Origin: Defluviitaleaceae bacterium
GTDB taxonomy: Bacteria; Bacillota; Clostridia; Lachnospirales; WQUN01
Direction of reading: 5' to 3'
DNA length: 55,252 nucleotides
NCBI GenBank assembly: GCA_009788055.1
Contig: WQSG01000013.1
Location: 1-55,252 of the forward strand
The notes below the pieces were generated by a model. That model had not been told where the DNA came from. It did not search any database and worked only from the letters and a program-made list of their open reading frames with translations. Both the position numbers and the translations under genes were made by a program. The stretch's first letter is position 1, and every line of letters starts with the position of its first letter. Shown here piece after piece: positions 32,601-40,906 of the stretch.

Positions 32601-33470
32601 CTATTTCTTACACTTAGGACAATTGCAACCGCGTTCGCATTGGGGGCGGTGTTCGAGTACTTTTATGTCGGCGGCGGGATAGATGTCTGTGACGGGGTCT
32701 TCGCCGTTTTTGACGCGGACGGATACGCGGGCGGTTTGCCGCAGGATGTTTATGCTTAGTACGTCGCCGTCGCCTGCGGGTGTGCGAACAAGGTCGCCTA
32801 CGCCCGGCATTCCTTTCATTAGTTCGGCGTAGGTTTCTTCTTCGTATTTCAGGCAGCACATAAGTTTTCCGCACACACCTGATATTTTTGTGGGGTTAAG
32901 GCTTAGGCCTTGGTCTTTGGCGGACTTGATTGAAACGGGCTGGAACTCGTCCAAAAATGTGGCGCAACACAGGGCGCGGCCGCAAATGCCGATTCCGTTT
33001 AGCATTTTGGCTTCGTCGCGCACGCCTATCTGGCGCAGTTCGATGCGCATACGGAATGTTGCGGCAAGGTCTTTCACCAATTCGCGGAAGTCTACACGCC
33101 CGTCAGCCGTAAAATAGAAAATGATTTTGCTTAAATCAAACGTAAGCTCTACGTCTACAAGGTGCATATCCAAACCATGCTCTTTTATTTTTTCTTGGCA
33201 GGTTTCCTGCGCGTCTTGTTCGCGTTGACGGTTTTTTATTTCCTGTTCCGTGTCTTGTTCCGTTGCCAAACGCAAAACCTTGCGGATGGGTTGCGGCAAA
33301 CTGCGCACGTCTGCGTCACGTTTTTCCAACGCCACAATGCCGTACTCCGCACCGCGCCCCGTTTCCACTATAACCGCCGCACCAAGCGGCAATTCTTCGC
33401 TACTAAATTTATGAGGGTCGAAATAATATACCTTGCCCACGTCTTTGAATCGTACACCTATTATTATCAT
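32601..33470 (-). CDS. ricT: PSP1-domain protein RicT (YaaT)
   Basis: Part of the RicAFT complex that supports RNase Y-dependent mRNA maturation and, in Bacillus, competence and sporulation. The 289-aa product has the PSP1 domain with the conserved Cys sites ICGRALCC and VCGKLMCCLKYEEETY that bind an iron-sulfur cluster, and a Cys-rich end CERGCNCPKC. Start 33470 (MIIIGVRF) is preferred over 33482. It faces pncB across repeat copy C. Confidence 0.92.
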   Translation of the reverse strand: MIIIGVRFKDVGKVYYFDPHKFSSEELPLGAAVIVETGRGAEYGIVALEKRDADVRSLPQPIRKVLRLATEQDTEQEIKNRQREQDAQETCQEKIKEHGLDMHLVDVELTFDLSKIIFYFTADGRVDFRELVKDLAATFRMRIELRQIGVRDEAKMLNGIGICGRALCCATFLDEFQPVSIKSAKDQGLSLNPTKISGVCGKLMCCLKYEEETYAELMKGMPGVGDLVRTPAGDGDVLSINILRQTARVSVRVKNGEDPVTDIYPAADIKVLEHRPQCERGCNCPKCKK

Positions 33471-33569
33471 TAAACACCACAACTCGCTCTCGTATTGAAA
33501 TACATATTAGACCTGTTCTATTTTTACTGTAAATTGACGGATTCGTCAAGGAAATCAAAAAGCTAATCG

Positions 33570-33599
33570 TTGACATAACACGCGCAAAAAAGTTAGAAT
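33570..33599 (+). promoter_or_regulatory. Sigma-A-type promoter of ilvE
   Basis: TTGACA (33570-33575) and TAGAAT (33594-33599) are separated by 18 bp. A small inverted repeat TTGACG/CGTCAA lies upstream at about 33534-33549 in the divergent gap and may bind a regulator. No T-box structure is visible. Confidence 0.65.
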
Positions 33600-33636
33600 G
33601 TTTCCGAGAAAAAATTTTGGACACGAGGGACGTTTG

Positions 33637-34692
33637 ATGATGGAGATAAGCATTACAAAAACGGATAAGCCACAGGAAAAGCCGCAAGGAGTTTTGGGCT
33701 TTGGGCGAATATTCACAGACCATATGTTTCTGATGGATTATAATGAAGAAAAAGGCTGGCACGATGCGCGTATTGTGCCTTACGGTAATTTAGAATTTTC
33801 GCCTGCGAGTGCGGTGTTGCACTATGGGCAAGAGACTTTTGAGGGGATGAAAGCATATGGCTCCGGCGGAAAATGCTATTTGTTCCGCCCGGATATGAAC
33901 GCGAAGCGTTCAAACCTGTCCAATGTGCGGGTGTCAATTCCGCAATTTCCGGAGGACGATTATATCCAAGCGGTTAAAACGCTGGTTAAATTGGATGCGG
34001 ATTGGATTCCCGAGGGCGATGACAGTTCGTTGTATATTCGCCCGTTTTTTATTGCAAACGACCCGTTCCTTGGCGTGGCTATTTCCAAAACATATCTTTT
34101 TGCGATAATTTTATGCCCTGCGGGGGCTTATTTCGGAAGCCTTGCGCCTGTGGGTATCCGTGTAGAGGACGAGTATGTACGTGCGGTTCGCGGTGGGACA
34201 GGCCGTGCGAAAACGGGCGGCAACTACGCGGCAAGCATGGCGGCATTGGCGCGGGCGCAGGCAGAAGGTTGCGCACAGGCAATGTGGTTGGACGGCGTAG
34301 AGCGCAAATATATTGAAGAAGTAGGCACAATGAACATCTTTTTCAAAATAAACGGCAAAATAGTAACACCCGCCCTTAGCGAAAGTATTTTAAGCGGCGT
34401 AACCCGCGACAGCATAATAACCCTGTGCAAAGATTTTAATTTGACTGTGGAAGAACGACCCATAACCATAGACGAACTCATCGCCGCGGCAGAAAGCGGC
34501 GAACTGGAAGAGATATTCGGCACAGGAACGGCGGTGGTAATTTCCCCCGTAAACAAACTGCGCTACAAAGGGCGCGACATAATGGTGGGCAACGGCGACA
34601 CGGGCGAAACAAGTCGCAAGCTTTACGATACACTAACCGCAATCCAGCGCGGCAAAGCCGAAGACAAATTCGGATGGCGCATGGAGATATGA
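33637..34692 (+). CDS. ilvE: Branched-chain amino acid aminotransferase
   Basis: PLP-dependent transfer of the amino group between glutamate and branched-chain 2-oxo acids. The 351-aa product is the longer, fold-type IV form: LHYGQETFEGMKAY, FRPDMNAKRSNLS, the PLP lysine in RAKTGGNYAAS (K192), and EEVGTMNIFF. Two adjacent ATGs (33637, 33640) follow GAGGGA; either may be used. It overlaps the next gene by 4 bp. Confidence 0.93.
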   Translation: MMEISITKTDKPQEKPQGVLGFGRIFTDHMFLMDYNEEKGWHDARIVPYGNLEFSPASAVLHYGQETFEGMKAYGSGGKCYLFRPDMNAKRSNLSNVRVSIPQFPEDDYIQAVKTLVKLDADWIPEGDDSSLYIRPFFIANDPFLGVAISKTYLFAIILCPAGAYFGSLAPVGIRVEDEYVRAVRGGTGRAKTGGNYAASMAALARAQAEGCAQAMWLDGVERKYIEEVGTMNIFFKINGKIVTPALSESILSGVTRDSIITLCKDFNLTVEERPITIDELIAAAESGELEEIFGTGTAVVISPVNKLRYKGRDIMVGNGDTGETSRKLYDTLTAIQRGKAEDKFGWRMEI

Positions 34693-35213
34693 ACCGCATA
34701 AAAAAACCACGTTGCGGAAACGCATATGTAGTGGTGGTTTTTGTGTCGCTGGCGGTGATTTCTGTCGCGCTTGCAACGCTTAGTGTGACTGCGGCAAGCA
34801 GAAATACTACCGCAAGATACAGCAACTTTGCGGGGCTTTACGACCTTGCGGTTGCGGGAACCGAGCAAATGTTTAACTTTATGGCGCGGGAATTTGAAAA
34901 ACATGGCGATATGTCGCTGTTGGTTGGCAGGCTTGCGTACACTTTCGATTCGGGATATTGGGGCTATCGGCGCGAGTGGCGGCTGGCGGTGGATTTCCAT
35001 TGCGAAAACGGCGAGACCAACCTGCGCGATTATTTCCGCGCATTCACAACCGTCCGTGCCGTGGCGGGCGGCAGATTTTACATAGAAACACGCATTGGCA
35101 AATATTATGGCGGCGGCGTAGGGCAAGAAACCGTGGTTCGTTCAACGGTTCTTCCAAATGCTCTTGACGTTAATACCCTTGAAATGGTAGAGTTATTGAG
35201 ACTGGCAAACTAA
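34689..35213 (+). CDS. Membrane-anchored pilus-assembly-like protein, function unknown
   Basis: The 174-aa protein has one N-terminal membrane helix (AYVVVVFVSLAVISVALATLSVTAAS) after a short basic start, then an extracytoplasmic domain. The layout resembles PilX-type minor pilins that lack the cleaved GF-x3-E motif. It overlaps ilvE by ATGA and lies close to a true prepilin gene at 35744. Family membership is inferred from architecture and context only. Confidence 0.55.
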   Translation: MNRIKKPRCGNAYVVVVFVSLAVISVALATLSVTAASRNTTARYSNFAGLYDLAVAGTEQMFNFMAREFEKHGDMSLLVGRLAYTFDSGYWGYRREWRLAVDFHCENGETNLRDYFRAFTTVRAVAGGRFYIETRIGKYYGGGVGQETVVRSTVLPNALDVNTLEMVELLRLAN

Positions 35214-35219
35214 GAAAAT

Positions 35220-35228
35220 TTCTAAGAA
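35220..35228. promoter_or_regulatory. TTCTAAGAA motif upstream of yqeG
   Basis: Located in the 36-bp gap before yqeG, within an 11-bp palindrome-like run TTTCTAAGAAA. It is one of five intergenic occurrences of this 9-mer. Confidence 0.3.
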
Positions 35229-35249
35229 ATTTCTAATGGGGCTGAAAAA

Positions 35250-35747
35250 ATGATTGCGCCTGATTATTATTACGAATCGGTTTTTCAGATTCCATACGAC
35301 GAATTATGGAAGAAGAACATTCGCGGTCTTATCTTCGATATAGACAACACCCTGACTCGTTTCGATGAAATGCAGCCGTCTGCAAAAATTGTCGCGCTTT
35401 TAAGCAAGCTGGAGCGCATGGGTTTTCGCATTTGCTTGTGTACCAACAACACAAACAAGCGGCTTGGGCGTTTCAACGAAAATTTAAGCTATCCGGGAAT
35501 TGCAAACGCAATTAAGCCGCTTACACGCGGGCTGAAATACGCAATGCAAACCATGGGAACAAAACCCGCGAACACCGTAATCATCGGCGACCAGCTTCTT
35601 TCGGATATTTGGGCGGGCAAAAACGCAAAAATTACCACTATTTTAGTAAAGCCCATTTCGGATAAAGATTTTATTTTGGTTAAAATGAAAAGGGTAGTTG
35701 AACGGTTTATTCTTCGCAAGTATTTTGAAGATTTAAAATTGAAATGA
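35250..35747 (+). CDS. yqeG: YqeG-family HAD phosphatase (class IIIA)
   Basis: The 165-aa protein has the HAD motif I FDIDNTLTRFD (D30, D32), motif II CTNNT, and motif III GDQLLSDIWAGKNA. In Firmicutes this family often sits near ribosome-assembly or shikimate genes, and the substrate is not established. It overlaps the prepilin gene by ATGA. Confidence 0.88.
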   Translation: MIAPDYYYESVFQIPYDELWKKNIRGLIFDIDNTLTRFDEMQPSAKIVALLSKLERMGFRICLCTNNTNKRLGRFNENLSYPGIANAIKPLTRGLKYAMQTMGTKPANTVIIGDQLLSDIWAGKNAKITTILVKPISDKDFILVKMKRVVERFILRKYFEDLKLK

Positions 35748-36190
35748 AATCACAAAGCGGCTTCACAATTCTGGAACTTACCGTAGCCGTTGCCGTTTTA
35801 CTTTTAGCCGCAAGCGTTATTTTTCTCGGTACACGCGTTGATTACCGCCGCGGCCTTCAAAACGCCGCCCTTGTGCTTCAGGCAGATATGCGGTACGCAC
35901 AGCGCAGGGCTATCACAGAAGGGCAACGCGTTGGTATTCAGTTTTGCGCGGTACACAACCGTTACAGCGTTATCACTCAAAACCCGCTGTATCATCATCG
36001 CTTTGTTTATTTTCCGTATGGCGTTCAAATTTATTCGTACTACCTTTTGCGAAACAGATTCATGTATTTGCCTCGCGGAACAATCGAACGCGCAGGCAAC
36101 GTGATTTTGCGGAACGGGCAGTACACAATACGCATAACCACAACAGTTGGCGGGGGGCAGGCTGTACTTCATCCGATAATGTCGGATTAG
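35744..36190 (+). CDS. Type IV prepilin-like protein (GspH/ComG class)
   Basis: The 148-aa protein starts with a short leader and the prepilin peptidase site G6-F7 followed by TILE, with the conserved Glu at position 5 of the mature chain (E11). A hydrophobic helix (LTVAVAVLLLAASVIFLGT) and a beta-rich globular part follow. Such pseudopilins build DNA-uptake pili or type IV pili after cleavage by a PilD-type peptidase. Neighbours are yqeG (4-bp overlap) and comFB. Confidence 0.85.
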   Translation: MKSQSGFTILELTVAVAVLLLAASVIFLGTRVDYRRGLQNAALVLQADMRYAQRRAITEGQRVGIQFCAVHNRYSVITQNPLYHHRFVYFPYGVQIYSYYLLRNRFMYLPRGTIERAGNVILRNGQYTIRITTTVGGGQAVLHPIMSD

Positions 36191-36205
36191 GCCGGAGGGG
36201 ATAGA

Positions 36206-36490
36206 ATGTCTTTTGTAATGGAAAACTATATGGAGGAAATTCTCCGCGAAAAAATGCCGGGTATCTTGGATTCCATGCCGGAAATTTGCAGGTGCGAGCG
36301 TTGCGATACGGACAGGCTTGCATACGCGCTTAACAATATCACGCCAAAGTATATTGCCACACCAAAAGGCAAGCTTTATACCAAATTGCAAACTTTGGAG
36401 GGGCAGTTTGACACGGATATTGTTCGCGCAATCACAGATGCGGCGGTGCGTGTAGACCAATTCCCCCGCCACGACGAAGAAGAGAATTAA
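36206..36490 (+). CDS. comFB: ComFB-family late competence protein
   Basis: The 94-aa protein matches Com[47 protein letters not shown] and the C-terminal [16 protein letters not shown]. The CxCxxC cluster may bind metal. In Bacillus it lies in the comF operon; its role in uptake is unclear. Some relatives in other phyla bind c-di-nucleotides. It follows the prepilin gene with a 15-bp gap and AGGGGA binding site. Confidence 0.85.
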   Translation: MSFVMENYMEEILREKMPGILDSMPEICRCERCDTDRLAYALNNITPKYIATPKGKLYTKLQTLEGQFDTDIVRAITDAAVRVDQFPRHDEEEN

Positions 36491-36519
36491 TTTCAAAAAA
36501 TAAAAGAAAAGAGGCTTTT

Positions 36520-37077
36520 ATGATTTCAGCAGGTGATTTTAAAAACGGACTTACAATTGAATTAGAGGGCGGCATTTACATTATCAATGACTTCCAACAC
36601 GTTAAACCGGGCAAGGGCGCGGCGTTTGTGCGCTCTACCTTAAAAAATTTGGAAACAGGCTCGACCGTAGAGCGCACTTTTCGCCCAAGCGAAAAAATGC
36701 CACGCGCCCACATAGACCGCCGCGACCTGCAATACCTGTACACAGACGGCGAACTGTACCATTTCATGGATAACGAAAATTTTGAACAACTTGAACTTAA
36801 CGCCGCAGACATTGGCGACAGCCTTACTTTTGTAAAAGAAAACGAAACCGTGCAGGTGCTTGTACACAATGGCAGAATTTTCGGCATAGAGCCGCCCATG
36901 CACGTAGAGCTTGAAATAACCGAAACCGAACCGGGCTTTAAAGGCGACACGGCACAAGGCGCGACAAAACCCGCCACAGTTGAAACAGGCGCGACAATAA
37001 AAGTTCCCCTGTTCGTAAACCCGGGCGAAAAAGTTAAAATAGACACCCGCACCGGCGAATATCTGGGGCGCGTTTAG
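36520..37077 (+). CDS. efp: Elongation factor P
   Basis: Relieves ribosome stalling at proline runs. The 185-aa product has the three domains of EF-P: KOW-like N-domain with the tip lysine K32 in [10 protein letters not shown], and two OB domains with [20 protein letters not shown] and [21 protein letters not shown]. Length is exactly typical. It ends the cluster with pilus-type genes, an association known in several Clostridia. Confidence 0.96.
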   Translation: MISAGDFKNGLTIELEGGIYIINDFQHVKPGKGAAFVRSTLKNLETGSTVERTFRPSEKMPRAHIDRRDLQYLYTDGELYHFMDNENFEQLELNAADIGDSLTFVKENETVQVLVHNGRIFGIEPPMHVELEITETEPGFKGDTAQGATKPATVETGATIKVPLFVNPGEKVKIDTRTGEYLGRV

Positions 37078-37115
37078 TCAATTTTGTTCCGTTTAAAAAA
37101 TCGAAAAACTTTCCA

Positions 37116-37144
37116 GCATACAATCTCTCTCCTTGCTAATAATA
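37116..37144 (+). promoter_or_regulatory. Possible sigma-G promoter of the spore protein gene
   Basis: GCATA (37116-37120) and AATAATA (37138-37144), 17 bp apart, are close to the forespore sigma-G consensus. A hairpin CGTAGC/GCTACG (37149-37166) follows in the leader. Confidence 0.45.
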
Positions 37145-37193
37145 TGACCGTAGCAATCACGCTACGAAACATAAATGAGGGGAGAGATTAATT

Positions 37194-37391
37194 GTGTCTA
37201 GGAATAAAACAGCAGTTCCCGAAGCCAGAGCAGCGTTGGACGCTTTCAAATATGAAGTTGCAAGCGAAATTGGTGTACCTTTGAAACAAGGCTACAATGG
37301 TGACCTCACATCTGCACAAAACGGTTCCGTTGGCGGATACATGGTTAAAAAAATGATTGAAGCACAACAACGCCAAATGGCAGGCAAGTAA
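37194..37391 (+). CDS. Alpha/beta-type small acid-soluble spore protein
   Basis: Coats and protects DNA in the dormant spore. The 65-aa protein has the conserved first helix with the germination-protease site region (FKYEVASEIGVPL) and the second motif NGSVGGYMVKKMIEAQQRQ. It starts at GTG 37194 after GGGGAGAG. Presence of this gene is the best sign that the organism sporulates. A terminator follows directly. Confidence 0.95.
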   Translation: MSRNKTAVPEARAALDAFKYEVASEIGVPLKQGYNGDLTSAQNGSVGGYMVKKMIEAQQRQMAGK

Positions 37392-37410
37392 GTACAAAGC
37401 TTTTAACATT

Positions 37411-37438
37411 AAAACCCGCGCAGATTTGCGCGGGTTTT
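37411..37438 (+). terminator. Intrinsic terminator after the spore protein gene
   Basis: AAAACCCGCGC pairs with GCGCGGGTTTT around AGATTT, an 11-bp perfect stem ending in T-rich sequence. It may also serve the convergent gtrA gene. Confidence 0.85.
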
Positions 37439-37461
37439 ATATTGCGGTGATTGCGGCACTT

Positions 37462-37839
37462 TCACTTAAACGTCCAAAATTTGTTAATCAAAAAGTTAAG
37501 CGGCACTGTGATAAACAGATTCAAAAGCGGCGCAAGAAATTCCGAAATGCCCAAAACTTCCACCATCAAAACCAAAGTGCCCAAACTAAGCAAAAACGTA
37601 AACCCATATGCGGCATAGCTTTTTGCAAGCTGAACCCGTGCAGAACTTTCGCTTTCTTTAAACACAAACTTTCGGCTCCAAAAAAACGCATTAAGAACGC
37701 TAACCACAAACGCGCACACGCTTGCAATTACATAATGCACACCAATCGCCACAAGCAAATAGTACACCGCCAAATTTACCGCCGTATTAGAAACACCCAC
37801 AATCCCGAATTTCACAAACTGCACAAAAAGCTTTTTCAT
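37462..37839 (-). CDS. GtrA-family membrane protein
   Basis: The 125-aa protein has four hydrophobic helices and the typical start FVKFGIVGVSNTAVNLAVYYLL and end NFLINKFWTFK. GtrA proteins are thought to flip lipid-linked sugars for polysaccharide or glycoprotein decoration. Start 37839 follows AGAAGAGGTG. It is divergent from the coat protein gene. Confidence 0.88.
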   Translation of the reverse strand: MKKLFVQFVKFGIVGVSNTAVNLAVYYLLVAIGVHYVIASVCAFVVSVLNAFFWSRKFVFKESESSARVQLAKSYAAYGFTFLLSLGTLVLMVEVLGISEFLAPLLNLFITVPLNFLINKFWTFK

Positions 37840-37933
37840 CCCGCACCTCTTCTGCCGCAAATTGTGGAACAGCCAAGCCGCCATTTACATAGTATGCAAA
37901 TATGTACAACTCTAAAAACGAGGAGAAATGATT

Positions 37934-38254
37934 ATGAATTGTAATTGCGCAAGCGGTTGCCATCAGTGCAGCCCCGAATCTGTTAAGGAACAAATCTTCA
38001 ACTGCCCCGGAACACAACAAGTAATCAAACATCGTCACATCGTAAAACACCAACACGACATCGTAAACGAATACGACGTCATCCACGAACACGAGTTTAA
38101 CACCCGCGATGTAGTACGCGAACGCCAAGTAGTACGCAACAACGATTGCTCTTCCCACACGCCAAACTACTGCGGCGACGCGTGCGACGACCCTTGCAAC
38201 AATCCCTGCAACAACCCATGCGCAATGCCAATGCGCTGGGGCAGACGCTGGTAA
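37934..38254 (+). CDS. His/Cys-rich CotD-like spore coat protein
   Basis: The 106-aa protein has a Cys-rich start (NCNCASGCHQCSPE), a His-rich centre (KHRHIVKHQHDIVNEYDVIHEHEF) and a Cys/Asn/Pro-rich end with three DPCNNPCNNPC-type units. This composition fits CotD-like coat proteins of Firmicutes. Start 37934 has AGGAG 8 bp before it; an ATG at 37928 is too close. Coat function is inferred from composition. Confidence 0.65.
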   Translation: MNCNCASGCHQCSPESVKEQIFNCPGTQQVIKHRHIVKHQHDIVNEYDVIHEHEFNTRDVVRERQVVRNNDCSSHTPNYCGDACDDPCNNPCNNPCAMPMRWGRRW

Positions 38255-38276
38255 GGATTTTTTCTGAACAAAGGAA

Positions 38277-38470
38277 AAGGTCGCGGGGGCTCTGCCCCCG
38301 CACCCCCGGAAACTTTTGAAAAAGTTTCATCAAAACTTTAACTTAAAACCGCGCATTCGCGCGGTTTTTGATTTACGACTTAGTTTATCGCTAGTCCAAA
38401 TTTAAAGTTTTTGTTCAAACTTTTTTCAAAAAGTTTGCGGGGTTCGGGGTGGAACCCCGAGAACTTTTCT
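38277..38470 (-). repeat. Palindromic repeat element, copy D (inverted orientation)
   Basis: The conserved asymmetric tag reads ACTAGCGATAA on the minus strand (about 38384-38394), so this copy is inverted relative to copies B, C, F and G. The centre CCGCGCATTCGCGCGG and both arms are present. It fills the gap between convergent coat protein and lysS genes. Confidence 0.88.
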
Positions 38471-38479
38471 GTTAAAAAT

Positions 38480-39964
38480 TTAATCTCTCGGCTTCATCGT
38501 GGGAAAAAATATTACGTCGCGGATGGAGGCGGAGTTTGTGAGTAGCATTATTAGGCGTTCTATGCCGATGCCCATTCCGCCTGTGGGTGGCATTCCGTAT
38601 TCCACGGCGGTTAGGAAGTCTTCATCTGTCATGTTGGCTTCTTCGTCGCCGGCTTGGCGCAGTTCCTCTTGGTGCTTGAAACGGGCGCGTTGGTCTATGG
38701 GGTCGTTTAGTTCGGAGTAGGCGTTTGCGGTTTCGTTGCCCGCGATAAACAGCTCGAAGCGTTCTGTGTAATCGGGGTTGTTTGGGATTCGCTTTGTGAG
38801 GGGGGATATTTCTACGGGGTAGTCGAGGAGGAATGTGGGCTGAATTAGGTGCTTCTCTGCGAATTCCTCGAAGAAAAGGGAGAGGATGTCGCCCTTGGAA
38901 TGATGCTTCTCGAAGTGGACTTTGTGGGCTTTTGCGGCGGCTTTTGCGGCTTCCGTGTCTGCGATTTCGTTAAAGTCTACGTTGGCGTATTGTTTTACTG
39001 CGTCAATCATCGTTATGCGGGCGAAGGGTTTTCCGAAATCAATTTCGTGTTCGCCATAAGTTATTTTTGTTGTGCCGTTTACTTTTTCGCAAACGGTGCG
39101 AATTAATGATTCTGCAAGTTCCATCATGCCGTGATAATCTGTGTACGCTTCGTAGAGTTCCAGCATAACAAATTCGGGGTTGTGACGGGTGGAAATACCT
39201 TCGTTGCGGAAGTTGCGCCCCATTTCGTAAACGCGCTCCAGCCCGCCCACGATAAGGCGTTTAAGAGGGAGTTCAAGTGCAATGCGCAGATACATATGCA
39301 TATCCAAAGTATTATGATGCGTTACAAACGGACGCGCCGCCGCACCGCTTGGCACGGTTTGCAAAACAGGCGTGTCAACTTCAAGATATCCGCGCCCGTC
39401 CAAAAACTCGCGGATTCCCTTGATGATTGCCGTACGCTTTATGAACGTCTCTTTGATGTCGGGGTTCACGATTAGGTCTACATACCGTCTGCGATAACGC
39501 GCCTCTGTGTCGCGCAGACCGTGCCATTTTTCAGGCAGGGGTTGCAACGCCTTTGCCAAAAGCGTAATCTCCTTCGCCTTAACGGAAATTTCGCCCTTCT
39601 GCGTTTTAAAAACCTCGCCCTGTATTCCAACTATATCGCCGATATCAAACTGCTTGAACCGCGAGTATTCCTCTTCGCCAATCGCGTCCCGCGCCACATA
39701 CGACTGTATGCGCCCGCTCCTATCTTGCACGTCAATAAACGATGCCTTGCCCATCACGCGCTTTGTCATCACGCGCCCCGCAATGCCCACCGCTTTGCCT
39801 TCAAATGCGTCAAAGCCTTCTTGCACCTCCGCACTGTGCGCCGTAACCTCATACGTTACGTGCCTGAACGGGTCCAGCCCTGCGGCTTGCAGTGCTTCCA
39901 GTTTCTCCCGCCTTACACGCTGCTGCTCGTGTTCGTCTTGTAAATTGATATTCGTTTCTTCCAT
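38480..39964 (-). CDS. lysS: Lysyl-tRNA synthetase, class II
   Basis: Charges tRNA-Lys. The 494-aa product has the N-terminal OB anticodon domain ([23 protein letters not shown]), motif 2 [14 protein letters not shown], the lysine-site segment and motif 3 [14 protein letters not shown]. Start 39964 (MEETN) follows AAAGGAGA; the longer frame to 40000 does not. A clear promoter lies upstream. Confidence 0.96.
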   Translation of the reverse strand: MEETNINLQDEHEQQRVRREKLEALQAAGLDPFRHVTYEVTAHSAEVQEGFDAFEGKAVGIAGRVMTKRVMGKASFIDVQDRSGRIQSYVARDAIGEEEYSRFKQFDIGDIVGIQGEVFKTQKGEISVKAKEITLLAKALQPLPEKWHGLRDTEARYRRRYVDLIVNPDIKETFIKRTAIIKGIREFLDGRGYLEVDTPVLQTVPSGAAARPFVTHHNTLDMHMYLRIALELPLKRLIVGGLERVYEMGRNFRNEGISTRHNPEFVMLELYEAYTDYHGMMELAESLIRTVCEKVNGTTKITYGEHEIDFGKPFARITMIDAVKQYANVDFNEIADTEAAKAAAKAHKVHFEKHHSKGDILSLFFEEFAEKHLIQPTFLLDYPVEISPLTKRIPNNPDYTERFELFIAGNETANAYSELNDPIDQRARFKHQEELRQAGDEEANMTDEDFLTAVEYGMPPTGGMGIGIERLIMLLTNSASIRDVIFFPTMKPRD

Positions 39965-40027
39965 TATAGTAGTCTCCTTTTTTAAGCCGAATAAAACCAC
40001 GGGCTTTCACCCGCCACTGCAAGCAAC

Positions 40028-40056
40028 ATTTTAGCATTGTTTCATTCCTGTTTCAA
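40028..40056 (-). promoter_or_regulatory. Sigma-A-type promoter of lysS
   Basis: On the minus strand TTGAAA (40051-40056) and TAAAAT (40028-40033) are separated by exactly 17 bp. The leader would be ~57 nt, with no T-box. Confidence 0.75.
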
Positions 40057-40079
40057 TAACGCCGCGTTTGTTCCCACCA

Positions 40080-40748
40080 TCATCGCAACCATCGCCGCCA
40101 CCATATATCATCATTCTTCGGTAAATCCTTTGCAACCATAGTGAAAAAATTTATGTTTACAAGAATTACAATACCCACTGCAAAAAGAGCGAAAAGCACC
40201 CCAAATCCCGGTGGCAATGGGAATCTTGGCGCATTTGGAGATATGTTTCGCAGGAAAGCCCCCTCAATGTCATACATACGGACATATCCTCTTCTTTGTA
40301 TGACATACACATTACCATCATTATCGATATATTCCGGAAGACTGTTGTTTCGGAATTCGGCAAGTTCATTCCCTTCAACCGGTCTTCTCTCGCTAACTAA
40401 ATAACCATCTCTAAATGAAAAAACACCACCTCTTGCCGCTGCAACATATACAGTGTCTTCGTTGTCAATATAAAATGTAAACATTCCGCTACCCGCAGGA
40501 ACTGCAAATCTGTATAAAAATACGCCTGTGTTATCGTAAACTTGAATTGAATTATTTATGCCTGTGCCAAAATACACATTTCCAACATTATCAACCACAA
40601 TTCCGTTCATTCCCCACAGCGGCAATTCATCATAAAACCGCCCAATCCTTCCCTGTGGAATACTCCCTATGCTCACAAACGTAGTCGCAACGCCAAATAA
40701 CACCAAGTGCAAACATAAAATCGTAATCGAAATTTTTAATTTGTTCAT
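40080..40748 (-). CDS. Membrane-anchored beta-propeller-like (NHL-type) protein
   Basis: The 222-aa protein has an N-terminal hydrophobic segment (ISITILCLHLVLFGVATTF), a series of repeats of the form VDNVGNVYFGTG, IDNEDTVYVAAARG and IDNDGNVYVIQRRG typical of NHL-like blades, and a C-terminal membrane helix (VLFALFAVGIVILVNINFF). Only about three to four blades are present, so a complete propeller would need an oligomer. Function unknown. It lies between repeat copy E and lysS. Confidence 0.6.
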   Translation of the reverse strand: MNKLKISITILCLHLVLFGVATTFVSIGSIPQGRIGRFYDELPLWGMNGIVVDNVGNVYFGTGINNSIQVYDNTGVFLYRFAVPAGSGMFTFYIDNEDTVYVAAARGGVFSFRDGYLVSERRPVEGNELAEFRNNSLPEYIDNDGNVYVIQRRGYVRMYDIEGAFLRNISPNAPRFPLPPGFGVLFALFAVGIVILVNINFFTMVAKDLPKNDDIWWRRWLR

Positions 40749-40833
40749 GATTTCACCACATTCGTTTACAAATCCCTAAATCCGTGAACGCAAGTTCGGA
40801 ACACCATCTAATAATATGTACCCGTGAAAAAAA

Positions 40834-40905
40834 TTAAAGTTTGAGGGGGAGGGGGAATTGGGGGAGAGGGAACTTTTCAAAGTTCCCTCTCCCCCAAGGT
40901 CTTTC
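40834..40905 (-). repeat. Palindromic repeat element, copy E (half element), acting as rpoC terminator
   Basis: Only the terminal module is present: TTAAAGTTTGAGG, then a 16-bp perfect stem GGGGGAGAGGGAACTT/AAGTTCCCTCTCCCCC with loop TTCA (40860-40895), then AAGGTCTTTCC as in copy A. It directly follows the rpoC stop on the minus strand, so it likely ends rpoBC transcription. Confidence 0.7.
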
Positions 40906-40906
40906 C

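Noticed and set aside
33483-33636. T-box riboswitch upstream of ilvE
   Set aside because: No T-box sequence or specifier stem is seen; the promoter leaves a leader of only ~30 nt.
37357-37944. 195-aa plus-strand Lys/His-rich frame
   Set aside because: It runs through a terminator and is antisense to gtrA, which has clear family features.
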